64,000 nucleotides of DNA, from the NCBI GenBank assembly GCA_946800325.1, contig OX326959.1, forward strand, positions 36,942,908 through 37,006,907, given 5' to 3'. The notes under the pieces are model-generated. The model ran no database searches. It was given only the letters and a program-made list of their open reading frames with translations, and had not been told where the DNA came from. The DNA comes from Luzula sylvatica (taxonomy: Eukaryota > Streptophyta > Magnoliopsida > Poales > Juncaceae). A program made the position numbers and the translations under genes. Positions 35,786 to 45,945 of the stretch are shown in pieces (position 1 is the stretch's first letter; every line of letters begins with the position of its first letter).

Positions 35786-37452
35786 TAGCCCAATTGGTAA
35801 ATAAACGTGACATCATCCTAATGATCAGGGGTCGAGACTCGTTGAGCAACTATTTTTTCCTCACTTCACGTGTTTTTATGTAATATATACTTCAGAACAA
35901 TAGAAAAAACACAAAGACATCGTAGCTCAGTTTATTTTTTCTCACTTCTATGTCATTTTTTTTTTAAAATAGTCCAGTTGGTAAATAAACGTGACATCTA
36001 CCCTAATGATCAGGGTTCGAGACTTATTGGGCAACTATTTTTTCCCCACTTCACGTATTTTTATGTAATATATACTTAAGAACTATAGAACTATAGAAAA
36101 AACACAAAGACATCCTAGCTCAGTTTATTTTTTTCTCACTTCAATGTCATTTTTTTTTAAATAGTCCAGTTGGTAAATAAACGGGACATCTACCCTAATG
36201 AACATGGTTCGTGACATATTGGGCAACTACTTTTTTCTCACTTCACGTGTTTTCATGTTATATATACTTAAGAACAATAGAAAAAACACAAAGACATCGT
36301 AGCTCAGTTTATTTTTTTCTCACTTCTATGTCATTTTTCTTAAAAATAGTCCAGTTGGTAAATAAACATGACATCTACCCTAATGATCAGGGTTCAAGAC
36401 CTATTGGGCAACCACTTTTTCCTCGCTTCACGTATTTTTATGTAATATATACTTAAGAACAATAGAAAAAACACAAAGACATCGTAGCTCAGTTTATTTT
36501 TTTCTCACTTCTATGTCATTTTTTTTTAAAATAGTCCAGTTGGTAAATAAACGTGACATCTACCCTAAATGATCAGGGTTCGAGACCTATTGGACAACTA
36601 CTTTTTCCTCACTTCACGTATTTTATGTAATATATACTTTAAGAACTATAGAAAAAACACAAAGACATTGTAGCTCAGTTTATTTTTTCACACTTCTATA
36701 TCATTTTTTTTAAATAGTCCAGTTGGTAAATAAACATGACATCTACCCTAATGAACAGGGTTCGAGACCTATTGGGCAACTATTTTTTTTCTCACTTCAC
36801 GTGTTTTTATGTAATATATACTTAAGAACAATAGAAAAAACACAAAGACATCGTAGCTCAGTTTATTTTTTTCTCACTTATGTGTCATTTTTTTTAAAAT
36901 AGTCCAGTTGGTAAATAAACGTGACATCTAACCTAATGATCAGGGTTCGAAACTTATTGGGCAACTACTTTTTCCTCACTTCACGTATTTTTATGTAATA
37001 TATACTTAAGAACTATAGAAAAAACAGAAAGACATCGTAGCTCAGTTTATTTTTTTCTCACTTCTATGCCATTTTTTTAAAAATAGTTCAGTTCGTAAAT
37101 AAACATGACATCTACCCTAATGATCAGGATTCGAAACCTATTGGGCAACTACTTTTTCCTCCCTTCACGTGTTTGTATGTAATATATACTTAAGAACTAT
37201 AGAAAAAACACAAAGGCATCGTAGCTCATTTTATTTTTTCCTCGCTTATATGTCATTTCTTCTTAAAATTATCCAATTAGTAAATCAACGTGACATCTAT
37301 CCTAATGCTCAGGGTTTGAGACCCGTTGGGCAACTATTTTTTCTTCATTTCACGTGTTTTTATGTTATAAATATTTAAAAACTATAGGAAAAACACAAAG
37401 ACTTTGTTGCCCAATTTATTTTTTCTCATTTCTATGTCATTTCTTCTCAAAA
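35786..37452 (+). repeat. Tandem array of about nine 185-bp tRNA/SINE-like units
   Basis: Units start near 35786, 35971, 36163, 36348, 36533, 36716, 36901, 37084 and 37270, with spacing 183-192. A typical unit has an A-box-like TAGTCCAGTTGG, then about 31 bases later a B-box-like GGTTCGAGACC. These are followed by GGGCAACTA, a T-rich stretch, TTCACGTATTTTTATGTAATAT and ACACAAAGACATCGTAGCTC. The first unit has TAGCCCAATTGG, and the last two units are most diverged. Short ORFs recur in each unit only because the units repeat. It reads as a SINE or tRNA-like sequence amplified head to tail rather than dispersed by retroposition. Confidence 0.9.
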
Positions 37453-37990
37453 TGATTATTTTTTATTTTTTGCTCAACCCCTCCAAACATTTAAATCCAT
37501 ATTTATACCTTCGAATATTTAAAACAATCGCATATACATCTCTATAAAAACAAAAATATAGTAAACACCCTTACAAAATAGATAAATTAGTATATGCACC
37601 TTTACAAAAAACGTTAGAAATATTAATTTGTGGGCGCATTGCTTACTAAGACAAAGATATATGAGCTATTCAGAGGTTGTGTGGGGTTACACGTGAAATT
37701 CCTTCAAATGAAAAATATCACGTAGTCACATGAATAATATAAAATATTGAGCAAATGAGATTATAGATATAATGTATTGCTAAATATGTATGATAAGGAT
37801 AGATTATAGATATTATACACCGTCAAATGATAAATATCAAGAAAAATAATGTGAATACAAAAAATATTTTTCAGGTTCAAACGTATCAATTTGAAACTAT
37901 TATGTTAACCCAACAAAGTGAAGTACCATGAAATGGACCACACAATATATATCTCCTGTAAAATCTTACAAAAATTAGAGAACATATGGG
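37453..37990. other. AT-rich spacer
   Basis: No gene or clear element seen between the tandem array and the next repeat. Confidence 0.3.
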
Positions 37991-38620
37991 TAAAGCTGGC
38001 AAAATCTGACCCGATCCGAAAAAATGATCTGACCCGTCCGAATTCAAATCCGACCCGAATCGAAAAATGTTGAAAAGTCAACGACCCGAATCCGAAATCG
38101 AACTGAAACCGAATGACCCGAACCCAAAATGGAACCGAAACCGAATGACCCGAACCCGAAATCGTCCCGAACCCGAATGACCCGAAACCCGAACTAATCC
38201 GAAACCCGAATGACCCGAAACTCATGACCCGAATGATCCGAAATTTAATATATTATTGCTAAAATCAATATAATATTGCTAAAATATTTTGGAATCAATA
38301 AAATAAATTCCGAATTATCCGAAAACTAAATTTTCGAAAAATCGAATGATTCAAAATTAACTTTTGCGAAATCCGAATGATCCGAAAATCAAAATAACCA
38401 AGACCCAATGATCCGAAAATCGAAACGACCCGAAATCGAATGGCCCGAAAACCGAAACGATCCGAAACCGAATGATCCGAAAATCGAAACGACCCGAAAC
38501 CGAATGATCCGTAAACCGAAACGATCCGAACCCAAACGACATGTTGACCCGAACGACCCTCAATCTGAAACGACCCGAACCCGAAATGACCCGACCCGAC
38601 TCGTCCGATTGCCACCTCTA
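37991..38620. mobile_element. hAT-like element, CCCGAATGACCCGAA family
   Basis: The ends TAAAGCTGGCAA and (right, read inward) TAGAGGTGGCAA match at 10 of 12 positions. Inside are dense repeats of CCGAAACCGAATGA and CGACCCGAA flanking a short AT-rich core. The 8-bp flanks agree only weakly, suggesting age. Apparent ORFs on both strands follow the repeat period and are not genes. Eroded relatives lie near 54135-54480 and 56640-56775. Confidence 0.6.
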
Positions 38621-39109
38621 CGCATGTGGTCTTAACTATTAACAATGTACACCTATCAAAAATATGATATAACATGATTACTCAAAAGGAAAATATTGTT
38701 TTATTTTTTAACTCAAAATATAATATACAATATTATTAAATCGTGATAATATTGTAACATACAATTATACAATTATGATCGAAGCGAATCAAGGTACTCC
38801 TTAGCACCATTTTAATTCTCAACATAATTCAAACTTTGAACATATTAAAAATTTAAGATTATTCTCAGCCGCAGGGGCGGATCTAGGGGGGGCGAGCGGG
38901 AGGCCCGGCCCCCCCTATGAAATCGGGAACCGATATATTAGCGATAAAATGAGGTGATTTTGTTTTTTTTAGAAAGTGATAAATATGATAAATTTGTAAG
39001 TATTTCACAAAGATTAGTGTTGTCTAGGAGTAAAATTGTTGCTTGAGAGATTGGAGGTCTTGAGTTAAACCCTTTTAACTTGCAAATGTGCCCCTGAAAG
39101 ATATACCCG
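38621..39109. other. Non-coding DNA with a GGGGCGGATCTAGG repeat end
   Basis: Bases 38873-38925 (CAGGGGCGGATCTAGGGGGG, then a GGCCCGGCCCCCCC block) resemble a terminus commonly found in plant repetitive DNA. No opposite end was seen. This element may have truncated the F-box/LRR pseudogene to its right. Confidence 0.4.
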
Positions 39110-39860
39110 AAAATTAAAAGGGGTATAAACCCGATCGAGCCCTTTCTCTCTTATCAAACTACAAGACTCTCTTCGAAGACACCCGAGCCTCCTACAATTA
39201 GTGCCAATATAAAGAAGTGCTCCGTCCGATATTGTATTTGCCAAGTCCAATTTGTTGAAGATATTTGCAAATTTGACTGAGTGGTTTGAGGTTAATTCCT
39301 GAAATTTAAATCAAATATATAAATTAAAGAGTGTAATGTGTCGTGAAGTAAGAATAATGAAATAGTGATAATTGACTTACATGATTACAATCACCAAAAT
39401 TGATCTTTTTGAAACATTTTTGCCCTTCGACTAAAGCAGACAAGTCATGCGAAGTCACATTCTCGCACCTCGACACATCAATGCTCAGCCATCAAAGACA
39501 AAATATAAGATTAAAAAAAAAAAAAACTCAATTCCTGAATTTCATGACAATACGAGTCCACTGTCCACCTAGTAATGAGTTGTTTCCATTGCCAAGATAT
39601 AACAGGCCTTCATCATCTATGTAGGAGCATCCAACCATGGCGAAGCCTTCAAGCTTTGCTAGAGAGCCTATCAATCTCACAGTGACTCATTTCCTTTCAA
39701 CCTGATAACAGAAATCATGAATAAAACTCAAATCTTCAAACAAGTGTTTCTTGAACGAGAAAAATAGGTAACAGTAAAGGATATAGATAGCAACCTTCAG
39801 ATAAGAAATAGCGAGTTCTCTAAATCTGCCGCCTAAATCCATAGCAATCTGTCGATTTTA
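39110..39860 (-). pseudogene. Truncated F-box/LRR-repeat gene (FBL3-like)
   Basis: Minus-strand exon remnants encode leucine-rich-repeat pieces matching plant F-box/LRR-repeat protein 3. From 5' to 3' they are: LGGRFRELAISYLK (ends at 39795 with a GT donor); SLAKLEGFAMVGCSYIDDEG (about 39600-39670); SIDVSRCENVTSHDLSALVE (about 39400-39480); and ISDGALLYIGTNCRRLG with ESCSLIREKGLDRV (about 39110-39250). The second exon starts VERK and then meets an in-frame stop (39687-39689). The F-box and most of the C-terminal repeats are absent, and the third and fourth pieces join repeats that are far apart in the intact family. It is a non-functional internal fragment. Some splice borders are still canonical. 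Confidence 0.8.
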
Positions 39861-42215
39861 GAGAAAAGGCAGGGAGGCTCAAGCAATCAAGAAAGGTTGT
39901 GAAATTGGGCGTGAGCATGAAGTCGTCTTGCTGAGTTCACAGATGCGAGGCTGGAAAGTTGGTGCGACGAGATGTAGAGAAGGGCTGAAGGAGTGGAGTT
40001 GTGGAGAATGGCAACCAGATCTGGAGGGAAGCTTTGATAAAAAAAATTCTTAGATAGACTGGGTATTGTTACGTGGGAAGGAAATTAGATGGGACCCACG
40101 TCCACCTCATACTTCGGTAAGAATTCGGTGATTTACTTCCTGCTCTGTATACTTTTTGCATATTAAATATCCAAAAAAAGAAAATTGCACCGTCTAAAAA
40201 CGTCTAAAAAAGAAAGGAGATAATTGACGAATTATGAACTACAAGCTCAAAGCTCAATAATTAGTCTTGTTTTTAGTTTTCTCGAGCCATAAACGAAACC
40301 TAGCCAGACTTAGTTCAAACTCGATTCGATTCGATTTCCTTCAGGTCATATTTAAACAAACGATTTACAAATCGAACTCGAACGAGCATTAAACCAAGAA
40401 CTGAATTATCAATCATAGTCAGGATTGAATGCCATTGGCGGCTTGTCCTTTTTGACCCGTTCAGTTTATTTTCTTTCGTTGAAAAACTTGGACCATTCGG
40501 ATTCAAATACCGGTTCTGAAACCGGATAGTTTTCGAAACCAAGGGCGTAATGTAGTGATGAGATCAAAGCTCGAATTACAAGTGTGAGAAGAAGAGTGAG
40601 AACGTGGCAGCAATGTAACAGAAACACCAAAAGAGATGGCCACGTGAATGAATGAATGAATACAGCAGCCATGGCGAGCATATCATGATGCAGTTGGGAG
40701 ACGCGGCGCACAAAACCCAGCAGCCCCATCCCATCCCCTTTACGTGTCGTTTCCCTTCCTTCCTCATTTTTATTCTTGTCTATCTTTTCTCCTGTTCATC
40801 TCAATCTACAATTGTCATCAATAAAATTTCTTGGCCAATACAATTATGTCTGGATAAGATTTTTAACAAATGAGAAACATACATTAAATATTAGAGTTAT
40901 TTTTTTATGCATGCATTGTAAAATTCGAGAAAAAATAAGTTTTAAAATTATTGTTTTTAGTAGAAAATCTACACCATAAATGTGTATGGTTAAATTGACA
41001 ACAAAATAAAAATTAACGTAAAATTTACGATTAAATTGATATATGATGTCGATGTACAATCTATGTTGACTGGACCTATCTTACGTCGTGAGTGATGATT
41101 GAACCGAACCCTAGCACACGTGTTCTCGAACTAATCGCTTCAAAATATTTATTATTTTAAGCCAAGTCAAATTGGACTGTACGAGTTCCCAATCAAAAAA
41201 TTAGCTTACTCTTTTGTTAAAAAACAAGATTTCTTTCTAAAAAGCAAGAGATAATGTAAAATCAAATAGAACTGAATCGAGTTTGAATTATTCTAGAAAC
41301 TTGAAATTACTTCGAGTTATAACCGAACCGAGCCAAATCAAGTCGGGTTCGAGCTCGAACTTTCAACTTGAAATTTATGACAATTTCGAATCGAATCAGT
41401 TCGAGTTTTATTTTAAATCGAGTCGAGCTGGATCTGACTCATTCGAACTCGATTCATTTGGAGTTTTGCAAATAAGAGCGAGAAATTGACGTTTCTTAAT
41501 CAATTACATAATAGACATTACTTAACCAAGCATGATAAAAAAAATTTACTTTTTGGAGATCTTTCAAATTAAAAAATATTGATAGTTGAATTTGAATTTG
41601 AATATACATAAAAAAAAGATAATCATGCAAATGAGATTTAATTAAATGAAAATTATTTAAGTTAAATTAAGTGATATTACCCATTTTAATTTAGCATCAT
41701 AATATTCGTTAACATTTATGCTAACAAACATAGATCAATTATGTATCCCAAAAACATGAATAAAATTTAGAAAATGTTCAAGGACTGTAAAATATTATTA
41801 TTGTAGAGGAACTATTTTATTCTGGCCACCTCGTTTGGGTCACAAAGTCATTTAATCACATTTCTAACCTGTAGTGCAGGGCTTTCTTAGACCCGGTTTA
41901 TCAAATTTTCGTGAAAAGATTCGTTGTTTTTGTAAAAAATACAAACATATTTTTTAAGTAACTCCGTTTTGAAAAAGAAAAAAATTTAGAAAAAAAAGAA
42001 AACAAAGACAACCATTGTTTTTTTAAATCTTATATATAATTTCAAATAAACTGTTTCTTCTTCTTTTTTCAATTATTTAATGAAAACAAATCGAGATATG
42101 TAAATTTATTTATCCAGATAGCGAAAATGATAGTTAATATTAATAACGATATTAAAAAGAGATATGATTATGTACGTTAACGAAAAAATGACTTGCATGT
42201 CAATCCGCGAATATT
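39861..42215. other. Intergenic DNA with eroded repeats
   Basis: Bases about 40250-40560 and 41100-41480 carry GAGTTCGAGCTCGAA-type motifs, remnants of the 28504-29128 kind of repeat. Weak ORFs at 40466-41059 have no recognisable product. No gene supported. Confidence 0.35.
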
Positions 42216-42700
42216 CATCCTAGCGCGACACATGACAATTTTGTTTAAAAAAAATAACTTTTGTCGTCTAACGCACCTCAGTCTTCACCCGAGATTAGGA
42301 TTTATATATATATTTTTAGTTGTATGTTATTTATTTATTTTTTTGAAAGAAGTAGTAGTATGTTATACTTTTTACATGTATCTTTTATATGTCCGTTATA
42401 ATTTTTTATATCCATGATTTAATATTTATATGTTATATCTTTTTACGTGTATGCTACATTTACATGTTATATTTCTTAAATATATCATATATCTTAAAGA
42501 TGTATTTATATACAATTTTTAAATATAATACATGTTATACTTTTTACATATGTGACATATTTTTTTATATGTACGATATATATATTTTAGATGTAGTATA
42601 TATATTTTTAAAATACAATACATGTTGTACATTTTGACAAGTATGGTATTTTTTATGCGAATAATATTTTTGTATTTTTATATCGGTTGTATAACAATTT
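42216..42700. mobile_element. AT-rich foldback family, second copy (partial)
   Basis: It begins CGACACATGACAATTTTG, as in the 20653-21106 element, and continues with the same TGTTATACTTTTTACATGTA periodic body. The right end is not clear. Confidence 0.4.
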
Positions 42701-43029
42701 ATATTTATTGTCGCCGTGGTCCGCCAACGTAAATCTTGACGTATACTAAGCCAAAATCATTCGCATGCGTTAATCGGTTTCATGAAATCACGTTTGTTTA
42801 CGATATGTTTTAAATATAGCGTACGCACAAAAATATAACAAATTAAAATTATATAAAATGAATAGGCTGTAGAAATATTTCTCAAGTAATAATAGACCGA
42901 GTCTAAACGTAATATTTTCCCATTCCCCTTTGTGATCATCGACCTCCCTATATAATCCCCTCCCCCCTCTTATTTTCTCACACAATCCCTTTAATCTCCA
43001 CTTTCTCTCTCAAAACGACAACAATACAA
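42701..43029 (+). promoter_or_regulatory. Phytocystatin promoter
   Basis: A TATA box (CCTATATAAT, about 42947-42956) lies about 75 bases upstream of the start codon, placing the transcription start near 42980 in a C/T-rich leader. CGTTAACG-like and other upstream sites are not distinctive. Nothing else was seen. Confidence 0.6.
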
Positions 43030-43476
43030 ATGGCTTCTACCTTGTTCGTCCCTTTCCTCCTCCTCGTCTCCCTTTCTCTCTCCACCGCTTTCCAACTCCG
43101 TCCTATCGAGCTGGTAAGAGATGAAACTAATACAGGTCTTGACATCGGTCCTGGTCGAAAAGTAGGAGGACGCAGCCAAGTTCCAAAAGTCGAATGCAAC
43201 GAAGAGGTGCAAGATCTAGGCCGATTCTCGGTACAAGAGTACAATCGACAAATCCACGGCGACCTCGCAGAGGAAAAACTCCTGAATTTCTCAAAGGTTA
43301 CTCATGCTCAAAGACAGGTCGTGTCGGGAATAAAATATTACTTACGTATTGTCACGACGGTTACATGGGACGTGACTGGAGAGCATAAGGAGAGGGTTTT
43401 CGATGCAGTTGTTGTGGCCAAACCGTGGCTTGGATCGCGCACGTTGGTTTCGTTCGTCCCGGCCGAATCAAAGTGA
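43030..43476 (+). CDS. Phytocystatin (cysteine proteinase inhibitor), secreted
   Basis: Inhibitor of papain-type cysteine proteases. Single exon, 148 residues. Residues 1 to about 21 form a signal peptide, so it should enter the secretory pathway. The plant-specific helix signature appears as LGRFSVQEYN (63-72). The first inhibitory loop is QVVSG (96-100), matching QxVxG, and the second loop is PW (132-133). The linker between signal peptide and cystatin domain (about residues 22-58) is somewhat long and Gly-rich (GPGRKVGGRS). There is no second, legumain-inhibiting domain. Plant cystatins of this size commonly act in seed or defence physiology, but the tissue cannot be read from the sequence. 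A short ATT repeat at about 43616-43640 lies in the likely 3' UTR. Confidence 0.94.
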   Translation: MASTLFVPFLLLVSLSLSTAFQLRPIELVRDETNTGLDIGPGRKVGGRSQVPKVECNEEVQDLGRFSVQEYNRQIHGDLAEEKLLNFSKVTHAQRQVVSGIKYYLRIVTTVTWDVTGEHKERVFDAVVVAKPWLGSRTLVSFVPAESK

Positions 43477-43970
43477 TTGTCGAAACGGGTTTGGTGATGA
43501 GTTACAATGTAAAGGCGTGAAACTTTTCGAGTTGAATAATACAAATGTTGCAAATTTTGGTACTGGTTTTTTTGGAAGTATTAATAATTTAATAATCAAA
43601 ATTGTCTCTTTTATTCTTTTATTATTATTATTATTATTTTTGTCTTTTAATAAAGGCTGATGACGTTGATCAAAATAAATATGGCAAAGCCATTAAGAGT
43701 ACATCTGTACAAGTCTACAAGTTAATACATATTAGAAAAATAAGAAAAGGCTACTGAGAATAAGGTAAACAAATATATTGGTCAAAAGATGAAACTAAAC
43801 TGCAATTCTAATTCTAATTAATCAAATTTATAATTCGATTTGCCAAAAATTGCCAAGTGTTGGCTTTTATTATTATTTATGAATATAAATTTGGGAGAAC
43901 GAAATTGGACTTGTGCCATTCTTAAAATGATATTTTAAACAAACAAAAAAATATATATAACAAATTGGCC
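43477..43970. other. Phytocystatin 3' flank
   Basis: AT-rich DNA with no second gene. It ends at the target duplication of the next MITE. Confidence 0.35.
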
Positions 43971-43979
43971 ATGAGCAAG

Positions 43980-44149
43980 GAGTAATGATAGAAACCACAC
44001 ATTTTTTCCCACGAATTTACCACAACTGCCACGTGTCAGCCATCCATTGGCTGCAGCAAAAATTGATGGAAACTTGCAGCCAATGAATGGCTGACACGTG
44101 ACAGTTGTGGTAAATTTGTGAGAAAAATGTTTGGTTTCTATCATTACTC
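43980..44149. mobile_element. Mutator-like foldback MITE with perfect 9-bp target duplication
   Basis: A 170-bp palindrome. Each arm is about 75 bp, starting GAGTAATGATAGAAACCA and running through ACCACAACTGYCACGTGTCA to CATTGGCTGCA. ATGAGCAAG flanks it exactly at 43971-43979 and 44150-44158. A 9-bp duplication with long TIRs fits Mutator-type transposition. No coding. The transcript of such a palindrome could fold into a long hairpin. Confidence 0.9.
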
Positions 44150-44158
44150 ATGAGCAAG

Positions 44159-44767
44159 GCCCCCTGTAGTTCAAATTATTAATGCATAATAAGTTTGAAA
44201 GTTCTGGGCCTAATTTCTATTGTCACAAAATATTGACAGTGAAACCAAATAAGAATTTAAATGGGCCTTGATCAATTTTCATACTAAAGTGATGAAAAGT
44301 TAAATGGGTCATGGTCGATTATCAGGTAAATTACTATTACTAAAATTCATACTCAAGCAGGATAAAAGTTTAAATCGAAATTAATTGAAAATTCAAATGA
44401 AAAAGGTTTTAAGTAAAGAGATCATAATATTTCAAAAAGTTTTTCGGGCATAATATTCATTTTCACAAAATATTAAGGTGGAAAAAAAATGAAAAAGGGA
44501 CCCCCGATCAATGATAAGTTATATTTAGGAGCATTTCTGTAACCTGTAACCTGTATGATAAAAGAAATTCGAAAAATAATTCTGATGTTTCAAAACTAAT
44601 TCAAAACTGATTTTAAATTTATATACCATTTGATTTAAAAATCCGATGAGTTTATTGGCATAAACCATCATTGGTGCTAGGTTTAGATGTGGGAGAGAAA
44701 TAAGGGGTTTTATAACCTAGTTTGACTTTTAAGTGTTCCCTAATTTTACCAACCCATCATTTGTATC
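44159..44767. other. Spacer
   Basis: AT-rich non-coding DNA. CAAAATATT and AATGGG motifs recur near 44220-44300 and 44460. No gene seen. Confidence 0.3.
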
Positions 44768-45399
44768 TAGGGATGTCAATGGTGTGGATATTGTCCGAAC
44801 CGATCCGAACCGTATCCGACGAAATATCCGGATTCAAAAAAAATATCCGAATCCGAGTGGATCCGGATATGGATCTGGTTGCTAATTTTAGGATCCGGAA
44901 CCGGATTCGATATTCGGTTTTGGTGCGGGGACCGGATCCGTGTTCCGGATCCGAGTATTTTAGGATCCTGATACTCGGAACAAGATTCGAGTATCCGGAA
45001 CCGGATCCAGATACGCATATTATATATTATTTTTATGTATTATATTTGATATTAGTTGAAAAATCATATATAAATTAATAATTTGTGAGTGATTTAAACT
45101 CACAATCGTAAAACTACGTTTAAATATAATAAAATTTATCGTTTATGTCACAAATTATATATATTTATAGTTAAAAAGTAAGTTATGTTACGATACCATA
45201 TTATCCGTTTTAATATCCGAAAGAGAACCGTATCCGTATCCGTATCCGACAATATCCGAACCGTATCCGTATCCGTTTATTATCCGAACCGTATCCGGAT
45301 CCGGATAATTCCGTATCCGGATCCGTATCCGAAAAAAAATATGGATATGGATCTGGTATGACCACTATCCGAACCGGATCCGAACCGTTGACACCCCTA
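44768..45399. mobile_element. hAT-like element, CCGTATCCG family, copy 2
   Basis: Termini TAGGGATGTCAATGGTGTGG and (right, read inward) TAGGGGTGTCAACGG. TTTGTATC flanks it exactly at 44760-44767 and 45400-45407. It is highly similar along its length to 27221-27840, in the same orientation. The low divergence and exact target duplications suggest fairly recent movement. Confidence 0.92.
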
Positions 45400-45407
45400 T
45401 TTGTATC

Positions 45408-45945
45408 ACATTTTTTTTTTTTGAGAAATTCCAAATCATTTGTATCACATTTTGACATATTTATTTAACATTATAACTAATATATGTCATCTAATTCACA
45501 AATAACTAATATATAATTGACATTCATTTAAATTATTAAATTTGAGATAATATGAATTAAATTTGTTAATTATGTGTTTATATAAATTATCATGTTAATT
45601 AAGTGTGTTAATTGTGTTAATAAGAATATACATAATTTGATGGGGAGACTTGGGACAGGACAAAGTAAAATTCCTACGTCAGACTTTAAATGTAATAAAG
45701 AGATATTTTACTATGCCCCAATTAGATATTTCAATATTTTGTGTGGGGTGAAAATTGAATTATACCAAATCTTTCCATGACTTGTTATACTTATAAAGCA
45801 ATTAGCACCTGCTAATTCGCTTTCACAAAGTCAAGACACATAAGAATAATGGTTTCAAGCATATTGACCAAGTTAGTTCATGATTTAAAAATTCACATCA
45901 TATCATTATTAACCCACCCACCACCCTCTATTTGCTTAATTCATC
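45408..45945 (+). promoter_or_regulatory. Sialidase-like gene upstream region
   Basis: Intergenic and presumed promoter. TTATACTTATAAAGC at about 45784-45798 could serve as TATA box, which would put the start codon about 150 bases downstream. GGTTTCAAGCATATTG occurs at about 45851 and again inside the signal-peptide coding region at about 45979, a small local duplication. No other gene seen. Confidence 0.4.

Noticed and set aside
35786..35860. A functional tRNA gene at the start of the tandem array
   Set aside because: A and B boxes are present, but I could not form a full cloverleaf with paired acceptor and anticodon stems, so SINE/tRNA-like is the safer call.
35870..37378. Three similar 69-81-codon reading frames
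   Set aside because: They are the same frame read in successive 185-bp tandem units. The peptides have no recognisable domain and are often interrupted.
35786..37452. CRISPR-like array
   Set aside because: The organism is a plant, and whole 185-bp units repeat with no unique spacers.
37905..38675. Several long open frames on both strands rich in Phe, Gly and Ser
   Set aside because: They follow the CCCGAATGA repeat period of a hAT-like element. The composition is low-complexity and there is no protein-family similarity.
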